Source: Streptomyces kurssanovii (GTDB taxonomy: Bacteria; Actinomycetota; Actinomycetes; Streptomycetales; Streptomycetaceae). From it: 64,000 nucleotides of DNA. The notes beneath the pieces are model-generated. The model saw nothing but the letters and a program-made list of their open reading frames with translations. It searched no databases and was not told the DNA's origin. This document shows positions 58,367-64,000 of the stretch, piece after piece. Position 1 is the stretch's first letter. Every line of letters starts with the position of its first letter. The stretch covers positions 186,001-250,000 of the forward strand of contig NZ_BMTN01000001.1 in the NCBI RefSeq assembly GCF_014649695.1. The letters are read 5' to 3'. The position numbers were made by a program, and so were the translations under genes.

Positions 58367-59893
58367 CTACAGCAGGGCCTGCGGACGGTAGACCGTCAGC
58401 GCCTCCGGGACCTTGTCCAGGACCAACTCCGGTGGCGCCGGGGTCACTTCGCCGTCGTAGGCGAGGAGGGTCCCCGGAGCCAGCCCGCCGATGTGCAGCC
58501 GCCGCAGGTGCCGTGTCGTGTGGACGGGGGAGCGGTGCAGTTTGCCGACGAGCGCCGCGCCCAGCAGCCGCCAGCCGGGGGCCCGGCCGGCGTGCACCAC
58601 GCGGACGTCCAGCAGTCCGTCCACGAGATTCTGCCGGTGGCCCGGCGTCGGGCCGACGCCCTTGTAGACGCCGTTGCCCGCGAACAGCAGCCACATCGGG
58701 CGCCGTCTGCCCTGGACCTCCGCCTCCAGCGGCCGCCGGCAGCGCAGCACCAGCACCGCCGCCAGGACACCGGCGGTCCAGCCCCCGATCCGCGGCGACC
58801 AGCGTTCCCTGACGCTCACCAGGTCCGGGTACACGCCGAGGCTGAAGGTGTTGAGGAAGTGGCCCGGCTCCGCGCTGCCGTCCGGCCCCGGCGTGAACCG
58901 GCCCAGGTCGACCCGCACCGCGTCACCCGCGGCCAGCGCCCGGCAGGTGTCCTCGACGGACTCTATCCCCAGGTCGTACGCGAAGTGGTTGAGCGTGCCC
59001 CCCGGGAAGACGGCCAGCGGCAGGCCCCGGCCCGCTGCCACCGCCGCCGCCCTGTTGACCGTCCCGTCCCCGCCGACGATGCCCAGCGCGCGTCCCCGCC
59101 CCGCGGCCTTCTCCAGCTCGGCCCGCAGCTCGTCGGGGGCGCACACCACCACCTCCGCCCGCGGCAGGGACTGCTGGACGACCGGCGCCATGTCGGCAGA
59201 GCCCGACTCCCGGTTGACGATCACGATCAGGCCCTCGCCGTCGGGCAGCTGAGGAGCGTCGGCGTGCGGCGTGCCGGGCGTCGGCAGCTGCGACCTCGTC
59301 GGAACGGCGCCGCGCACGGCGAATGCCGCGCCCACGCCCAACGCCGCGCCGACCAGGACGTCGCTCGGATAGTGGACACCCGTGTAGACGCGGGAGAAGG
59401 CGACGGACGCCGCCACGGGCGCGACGGCGGCCCCCCATCCTCGCGACTCCAGGGTGACCCCGGTCGCGAAGGCGGCGGCGGACGCGGAGTGCCCGGAGGG
59501 GAAGGACGTGGTGAACGGCTGCCGCTTCAACTGCCGTATCACCGGGACCGCGTCGAGCAGCGGCCGTGCCCGGCGTACGGACCGCTTGCCGACGGTGTTG
59601 ATGACGGCCGAGGCGACGGCCAGCGAGGCGACACCGCGCACGGCGGCGCGCCGCGAGCGCGTGTCACGGCCCAGAGCGGCGATCCCGACGGCCGCACCGA
59701 ACCACAGGAGGCCGTGGTTGGCGCTCCGGCTCAGCCGCGGCAGCACCGGCTCGGCGCCGGGCCACTCCCGTGCCGCCACGGCATGGAAGACGCCGCGGTC
59801 CCATCGGCCGAGGAGCGCCGTGATCCGCCCGCGGAGCGGCTGCCCGCCGATGGACCGTGTGCCTGGTACGTGAGTTGCGTGAGCGTCCGACAT
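58367..59893 (-). CDS. PAP2-phosphatase/diacylglycerol-kinase fusion protein
   Basis: 508 residues. N-terminal ~210: PAP2 acid-phosphatase-like membrane domain with all three motifs, K-x6-R-P (KRSVRRARP), P-S-G-H (SFPSGHSASAAAF) and S-R-x5-H-x3-D (SRVYTGVHYPSDV). Residues ~220-508: lipid-kinase domain with GIVGGDGTVNRAAAVAA, FPGGTLNHFAYDLGI and GNGVYKGVGPTPGHRQNLVD. One chain can therefore remove and add lipid phosphate, as in LPA/DAG-type lipid cycling. ATG 59893 lacks a strong ribosome site. Divergent from the aminotransferase-fold gene. Confidence 0.88.
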   Translation of the reverse strand: MSDAHATHVPGTRSIGGQPLRGRITALLGRWDRGVFHAVAAREWPGAEPVLPRLSRSANHGLLWFGAAVGIAALGRDTRSRRAAVRGVASLAVASAVINTVGKRSVRRARPLLDAVPVIRQLKRQPFTTSFPSGHSASAAAFATGVTLESRGWGAAVAPVAASVAFSRVYTGVHYPSDVLVGAALGVGAAFAVRGAVPTRSQLPTPGTPHADAPQLPDGEGLIVIVNRESGSADMAPVVQQSLPRAEVVVCAPDELRAELEKAAGRGRALGIVGGDGTVNRAAAVAAGRGLPLAVFPGGTLNHFAYDLGIESVEDTCRALAAGDAVRVDLGRFTPGPDGSAEPGHFLNTFSLGVYPDLVSVRERWSPRIGGWTAGVLAAVLVLRCRRPLEAEVQGRRRPMWLLFAGNGVYKGVGPTPGHRQNLVDGLLDVRVVHAGRAPGWRLLGAALVGKLHRSPVHTTRHLRRLHIGGLAPGTLLAYDGEVTPAPPELVLDKVPEALTVYRPQALL

Positions 59894-60129
59894 GTTCCGC
59901 GATTACCCCGGGATCGCCGCCACCACGCCGGGCCGCACGCCATCCGTGTCGCACGCCGCGACGCGCCACCCCATCTCGCGCCACGCCGCCGCAGCGGCGT
60001 ACGGACCCTCCTGCGGGGCGCCCGGCGGTGATCCTCCGTATAAAGGGCACGTGGACTGAAGGGCTCGTGGACTACAGGGCTCGTCGACGGGCAGACGAGC
60101 CCGGGGCGCGAGCGGTGGAGGTGGACGTG

Positions 60130-61347
60130 ATGACGGGGACCGATCGGGAGGGCCACGGCCCCGTCCGCTACGGGCCGCCCGCCCCCGACGCGGGGCTTCC
60201 CGTGCTGCCTGAGCTGAGTGCCGTCCTGGCCGCCGCCGCGGACGCGGCGGAGGGCGAGCCGCCGGGCGGCGGGCCGACGCTGCGGGAGGCGGCCTGCGGA
60301 TACTGGTGGCGGCGCGGACTGCGCGGCCGCCCCGGTGAGGTCGTCGCCGCGTCCGGTGCGCAGTCACTGCTGTTCGCGCTGCTCGGCGCGTACGGCGGCG
60401 ACGTGCTGCTGCCCCGTCCGTGCCCTGCCTGGTGGACCCCGCAGGTGCGGCTGCTCGGGCGCCCCTCCTACCACGTGCCCGTCCCCGCGGAGTGCGGTGG
60501 CGTGCCCGACCCGGTCGCGCTGCTCGAGACCGTACGCAGGGTGCGCCTGGAAGGCGGCCGGCCCCGGCTGCTCCTGCTGTCCGTCGCCGACGATCCGACC
60601 GCGACCGTCACCCCGCCGGAGATGCTGAGCGAGGTGTGCGAGGCGGCCGTCGGCGAAGGGCTGCACATCATCAGCGACGAGACCTGGCGCGACACCGTCC
60701 ACGAGCCGCACGAGACGGTGCTGGTCAGTCCCGCCGAGATGTACGCGGAGCAGGTGACGGTCATGAGCGACCTGGCCGGCGCGCTCCTTCCGTCATCCTG
60801 GCCGGTCTCCGTCGCCCGCTTTCCTCAGGGGGAGCGGGGCGCGGCCCGCCGGGCCAGGACCCTCGACATCCTCACCGCCCTCGGCGCCGTCGTCCCCGCT
60901 CCGGTCGCCGCCGCCGCGGCGCACGCGCTCGACGAGCCCCCGGAGATCACCGAACGGGCGTCGGGAGCGGTCGCGCTGCACGCGCGGACGGCGGCCGCCG
61001 TGCACCGCACGGTGGTGGAGGCCGGCGCGGTCTCCCGGCCCCCGCAGGCGGGTCGGCACCTCTACGCCGATCTGGGCCCGCTGCGCGGCCGCCTCGCTGA
61101 GCTGGGGGTCAGCGATTCCATGGAGCTGGAGGAGTATCTGTCCGAGCGCCTCGGCATGCGGGTGCCCGGCGGACACCGGTTCGGCGACGAACTGGGCGCC
61201 CTGCACGTCAGGCTGGACACCGCGCCCTTCCTGGGGGCCACCGCCGAGCAGCGACTCGAGTCGCTCGCCTCTCCGGAGCCGCTGGAACTGCCGCATGTCG
61301 CCCAGGCGTTGGAGAATCTGCGATCGGTCTTCGCCGGTCTCCGCTGA
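60130..61347 (+). CDS. Aminotransferase-fold protein lacking the PLP lysine (no lysine at all)
   Basis: 405 residues from ATG 60130 (GGAGG 8 nt upstream). Class I/II aminotransferase layout: LREAACGYWWRRGLRGRPGE, VVAASGAQSLLFALLGAYGG (PLP-phosphate loop region), LLLSVADDPTATVTPPEML, and HIISDETWRDTVHEP where the PLP-N1-binding Asp is kept. At the Schiff-base position the chain reads VMSDLAGALLPSSWP with no Lys, and I find no lysine anywhere in the 405 residues. It cannot form the normal internal aldimine. It may be a pseudo-enzyme, bind another ligand, or have moved to a regulatory role. Confidence 0.8.
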   Translation: MTGTDREGHGPVRYGPPAPDAGLPVLPELSAVLAAAADAAEGEPPGGGPTLREAACGYWWRRGLRGRPGEVVAASGAQSLLFALLGAYGGDVLLPRPCPAWWTPQVRLLGRPSYHVPVPAECGGVPDPVALLETVRRVRLEGGRPRLLLLSVADDPTATVTPPEMLSEVCEAAVGEGLHIISDETWRDTVHEPHETVLVSPAEMYAEQVTVMSDLAGALLPSSWPVSVARFPQGERGAARRARTLDILTALGAVVPAPVAAAAAHALDEPPEITERASGAVALHARTAAAVHRTVVEAGAVSRPPQAGRHLYADLGPLRGRLAELGVSDSMELEEYLSERLGMRVPGGHRFGDELGALHVRLDTAPFLGATAEQRLESLASPEPLELPHVAQALENLRSVFAGLR

Positions 61348-61381
61348 GGGCACGTCCGCCGCCGTGGCGCAGTTCGGGCCG

Positions 61382-61448
61382 GCAGGGAAGGTCGGCGGCC
61401 GGTGGTCAGGCAGGCCCGCAGGGAAGGTCGGCGCCCCGGTGGTCAGGC
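61382..61448. repeat. Direct repeat after the aminotransferase-fold gene
   Basis: Two copies (61382-61411 and 61418-61448) share GCAGGGAAGGTCGGCG and GGTGGTCAGGC with one gap; period about 36 bp. The second copy runs into the stop of the DedA gene. Confidence 0.65.
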
Positions 61449-62108
61449 GGGCCGGCTGTCGGAGCCGTACGCCGTCCGCAGTCTGCGCCAGACGGCAGGC
61501 GCCCCGCTGATCACCAGCGTCAGCGCGACCGCGGCGACGACTCCCTGCCACGGCTCGGCGAACAGCGAACCGCCCACGATGCCGATCAGCCCGTAGGTCG
61601 CGGCCCACGCCAGGCAGGCCGGGACGTCACCGCGTACGAAGCGGCGCAGCGGCATTCTGGCCAGCAGGCACGCCAGCATGATCGGAATGCGTCCGGCGGG
61701 CACCAGCCGCGAGAGGACCAGCACCGTCACGCCGTGCTCGTCCAGCTTGCGCTGTGCCTGCTCCAGCCGGTCGGGTGCGGCGCGGTCGCGCAGGGCGGCG
61801 AGCCAGCGCGAACCGTTCCGCGAGCGGACCCCGCGCCGTCCGAGCCAGTACAGGGTGACGTCGCCCAGGAACGCGGCCGCGGAGGCGAGGAGGAAGACGT
61901 ACAGCAGCGCGAGCGGCGCCATCTGGTGGAAGGCCACCACGGCGGCGGAGGAGACCACAGCCCCGGTCGGCACGACCGGGACCAGAGCGCCCAGCACGAC
62001 CAGCAGGAACAGCGAGGGATAGCCCACGGCCTGCTGGGTCGACTCGGGGGGCAGTTGGCGCACCAGCTCCGACAGCTGTCCGAGCGCCTCGGTGAGCTGT
62101 GTCCTCAC
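61443..62108 (-). CDS. DedA/SNARE-associated (VTT-domain) membrane protein
   Basis: 221 residues, GTG 62108, overlapping the metallo-beta-lactamase gene stop (GTGA). Four to five hydrophobic helices, with the VTT pattern F-L-G-D/VTLYWLGRRG near residue 80-95, LSRLVPAGRIPIMLACLLAR near 130-150 and the reentrant-like VRGDVPACLAWAATYGLIGI. DedA proteins move or flip lipids or couple ions to transport. Its role next to a metallo-hydrolase is unknown. Confidence 0.87.
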   Translation of the reverse strand: MRTQLTEALGQLSELVRQLPPESTQQAVGYPSLFLLVVLGALVPVVPTGAVVSSAAVVAFHQMAPLALLYVFLLASAAAFLGDVTLYWLGRRGVRSRNGSRWLAALRDRAAPDRLEQAQRKLDEHGVTVLVLSRLVPAGRIPIMLACLLARMPLRRFVRGDVPACLAWAATYGLIGIVGGSLFAEPWQGVVAAVALTLVISGAPAVWRRLRTAYGSDSRPA

Positions 62109-62887
62109 CGCGTCTCCTCCGGCCGTATCCGTTCGCAGTGTGCGAGCCGGTGCACCGTCACCTTCGGGGCCAGCAGAGCCGCCTTGCGCGCGAACTCGTC
62201 CCCGGGAGCGTAGAACTCGTGCGGCCGGATGCCGTCCATCCCGATCGGCCAGTACGTGCCGTAGTGGACGGGCACGGCCGCCCGCGGCGCGAGCGTGGCC
62301 GCGGCCTGCGCCGCGCGGCCCGCGTCCAGATGACCGTGGCCGAGATACGGGCCCCAGCCGCCGACCGGCAGCAGTGCCACGTCGACGGGGCCGACCTCTT
62401 CCGCCATCGAGTCGAACAGGCCCGTGTCACCCGCGAAATACGTGTGCGACTCGCCGCTGACGACGAAGCCGAGCGCCGGTGAGCGGTGCGGCCCGAGCGG
62501 CAGCCGACGCCCGTCGTGCATCGCCGGCACGGCTCGGACGAGAAGCTCGCCCACCCGCACCTCGTCGCCCGGTCCGACCTCGGTGACCCGCAGGGCGGCC
62601 CTGCGGACGAGCCGGCCGAGCCGCGGCACCGAACGGGCCGCACCGCGCGGCAGGATCAGGCGCGTGCCGGGCTCCAGGCGGGCGAGCGACGCGAGGTGCA
62701 GATGGTCGGAATGCAGATGGGAGACAAGGGCGACGTCGGCGACGGCGGCCTGCGGCGGCGGCAGTTCGCCGCGGCGTCTGCGCAGATGGGCGAGGCGCCG
62801 CACGAACAGCGGGTCGGTCAGCACCCGGACCCCGGAGTCCTCGATCGTGCAGGTGGCATGACCCCACCAGGTGACCTCCACCGGCAC
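62105..62887 (-). CDS. Metallo-beta-lactamase-fold hydrolase (UlaG-like)
   Basis: 260 residues from GTG 62887 with GGAGGAGG 8 nt upstream. Starts VEVTWWGHATCTIEDSGVRV and has H-x-H-x-D-H (SHLHSDHLHLA), a second Asp in YFAGDTGLFDSMAEE and a final His in VPVHYGTYWPIG. This is the UlaG/L-ascorbate-6-P-lactonase-like group, acting on phosphodiesters, N-acyl-lipids or lactones. Coupled to DedA; both minus strand. Divergent from the last gene of the window. Confidence 0.88.
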   Translation of the reverse strand: MPVEVTWWGHATCTIEDSGVRVLTDPLFVRRLAHLRRRRGELPPPQAAVADVALVSHLHSDHLHLASLARLEPGTRLILPRGAARSVPRLGRLVRRAALRVTEVGPGDEVRVGELLVRAVPAMHDGRRLPLGPHRSPALGFVVSGESHTYFAGDTGLFDSMAEEVGPVDVALLPVGGWGPYLGHGHLDAGRAAQAAATLAPRAAVPVHYGTYWPIGMDGIRPHEFYAPGDEFARKAALLAPKVTVHRLAHCERIRPEETR

Positions 62888-63029
62888 GCGACGCCTCCTC
62901 CTTCGAACCCCCCGTACCGTACGAGCCTAGGGCCTTCGCCGGCGGTCCGGGCCGGTGCGGCCACCCCGCCGGAGCCGGCTTCGCGCTGTGCCACGCTGGA
63001 GTCCTGCTCGAAGGGTGAGGTGAAGGGGC

Positions 63030-64000
63030 GTGGGCGAAGGGCGGTGGCGCAGGGCCGGCAGCGCCGTCGTGCGAGTGGCTGTCGTGTGGGCGGTCTCGAC
63101 GCTGACGATGCTGGCGCTGGCCGGACTGTTGCCGGACTTCCGGCTCCAGTCCGAGGACGGCGACAGTGCCACCCGGACCGCGGTCACGGCGGCCTCGGGT
63201 GCGGGCGCGTTCGGTCTTCTCACGGGCCTCGTCTGGCCCGTGGTGGTGCGGGCCCTGCTGCTCGTACCCGCGCTGGTGCTGGGCCTGCTGGTGTTCTTCC
63301 TCAACGGCTCGCTGCTGCTGATCGCCCTGTGGATCGTTCCCGACGGACGCGGCACGGCCAACCCGGAGACGGCGGTGGTGGTCGCGGCCGTGATGTCGGC
63401 GGTCGCCTCCGCCACGTCCACGGCGCTCGCCGTCCGTGACGACAACGCCTACCGGCGAAGGCTGTACCGGCTCGCCCACCGCCGTGGGCGCGGCAGCGCC
63501 GGTCAGGACCGGCCGGGCCCGCCGGGCACCGTCTTCCTGCAGCTCGACGGCGTCGGCTACGAAGTGCTGCGCGGCGCGGCGGAGAGCGGCGCGATGCCGA
63601 CCGTGGCCCGCTGGCTGGGCGCCACGCACCGGCTCACGCCCTGGCGCACCGACTGGTCGAGCCAGACCGGTGCGAGCCAGCTCGGCATCCTGCACGGCTC
63701 GAACCACGACGTGCCCGCCTTCCGCTGGTACGAGAAGGACACCCGCCGGATCGTGGTGAGCAACCGCCCGGCGAGCGCCGGGGAGCTGCAGCGGCGGGCG
63801 ATCGAGCTGACCGGCGACGGCGGGCTGCTGACGGTGGACGGGGCGAGTCGCGGCAACCTGTTCAGCGGTGGTGCGGACCAGCTCGCCCTGGTGCTGTCGA
63901 TGGCGGCCCGGCGCGGCAGGGCGAACCGTTCACGGGCCGGCTATTTCGCGTACTTCTCCGATCCGGCCAACGCGGTGCGCACCGCGCTGTCCTTCGTCGC
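63030..64000 (+). CDS. Membrane protein with holin-like N-terminus and alkaline-phosphatase-like domain, 3' truncated by window
   Basis: Open from GTG 63030 to the window end (323 complete codons visible). N-terminal helices ~12-35, ~55-100 and ~115-140 form a four-helix, holin-4-superfamily-like segment (VVWAVSTLTMLALAGLLPDF, WPVVVRALLLVPALVLGLLV). After a basic linker, an alkaline-phosphatase-superfamily domain starts at ~170: VFLQLDGVGYEVLRGAAESG, MPTVARWL, TDWSSQTGASQLGILHGSNH. That TDWSSQTGASQLGILHG block matches the metal/nucleophile area of these phosphohydrolases. Probably a surface phosphatase or phosphotransferase; remainder outside the window. Confidence 0.8.
   Translation, partial: MGEGRWRRAGSAVVRVAVVWAVSTLTMLALAGLLPDFRLQSEDGDSATRTAVTAASGAGAFGLLTGLVWPVVVRALLLVPALVLGLLVFFLNGSLLLIALWIVPDGRGTANPETAVVVAAVMSAVASATSTALAVRDDNAYRRRLYRLAHRRGRGSAGQDRPGPPGTVFLQLDGVGYEVLRGAAESGAMPTVARWLGATHRLTPWRTDWSSQTGASQLGILHGSNHDVPAFRWYEKDTRRIVVSNRPASAGELQRRAIELTGDGGLLTVDGASRGNLFSGGADQLALVLSMAARRGRANRSRAGYFAYFSDPANAVRTALSFV

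Noticed and set aside
57849-58391. Open frame through the 21-bp repeat as a repeat-protein gene
   Set aside because: It starts inside the phosphatase gene in another frame, has no ribosome site, and is open only because the repeat lacks stop codons.
1-64000. tRNA, rRNA, riboswitch or prophage genes
   Set aside because: I scanned intergenic stretches for cloverleaf-like and conserved leader patterns and for integrase, capsid or terminase motifs and saw none; a covariance-model search would be decisive.

Overview
The window is about 70% G+C, has strong G/C bias at third codon positions, uses many GTG starts, and carries mycothiol-type, SpoIIE/anti-sigma, LexA-box and ethylmalonyl-CoA genes. 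This points to a Streptomyces or close relative, from the chromosome rather than a plasmid. No rRNA, tRNA or CRISPR array was seen. Almost every base belongs to a recognisable gene. The sequence opens inside one gene and ends inside another.

Layout. 1-4184: branched-chain-amino-acid-type ABC transporter (ATPase, two permeases, lipoprotein binding protein). 4598-5434: LuxR-type regulator. 5544-7041 (minus): phosphatidylserine synthase and decarboxylase, the phosphatidylethanolamine branch. 7211-16489 (minus): a nearly complete ethylmalonyl-CoA pathway (methylsuccinyl-CoA dehydrogenase, mesaconyl-CoA hydratase, malyl-CoA lyase, ethylmalonyl-CoA mutase, crotonyl-CoA carboxylase/reductase), then a TetR regulator and a duplicated 3-hydroxyacyl-CoA dehydrogenase that can supply crotonyl-CoA. 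16829-21393: small leaderless genes, then a lower-GC islet with gene remnants, including a piece resembling the telomere terminal protein Tpg, and an AraC-cupin-GDSL group. 21647-27127: OmpR-type two-component system divergent from beta-carbonic anhydrase plus a SulP transporter, a likely inorganic-carbon module. 27265-29283 (minus): a small gene, an acetyltransferase and a radical SAM protein with a perfect LexA box. 29420-36072: SRPBCC protein, a 14-TM MFS exporter fused to three carboxypeptidase-regulatory-like repeats, a PAS/GAF/SpoIIE phosphatase with an HATPase tail, and a membrane-anchored protein. 36209-39817: three overlapping genes that build a trans-membrane assembly I cannot match to a described system. 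39856-43470: Lrp regulator, DinB-like protein, dimethylargininase and ornithine aminotransferase. 43594-48710: four linked peptidases (M55, M20, S9, S66) suited to scavenging cell-wall peptides. 48956-53016: secreted S15 acyl-esterase/peptidase, adenosine deaminase, a 390-bp nested inverted repeat and a GntR/HutC regulator. 53182-58041: single genes (GNAT, TPR, SMI1/KNR4, AlkD-like, VOC, methyltransferase, tyrosine phosphatase), most without a Shine-Dalgarno sequence and apparently leaderless. 58101-58280: a 21-bp tandem repeat. 58367-64000: PAP2-diacylglycerol-kinase fusion, a lysine-free aminotransferase-fold protein, DedA and metallo-beta-lactamase proteins, and a truncated holin-like/alkaline-phosphatase-like membrane protein.

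The best candidates for undescribed biology are the binding-protein/VWA/membrane trio at 36209-39817, the lysine-free aminotransferase relative at 60130-61347, and several palindromes shared between regulators and likely targets, especially the 13-mer common to the GntR gene and adenosine deaminase. All functional names come from recognising motifs by eye; no database search was possible.
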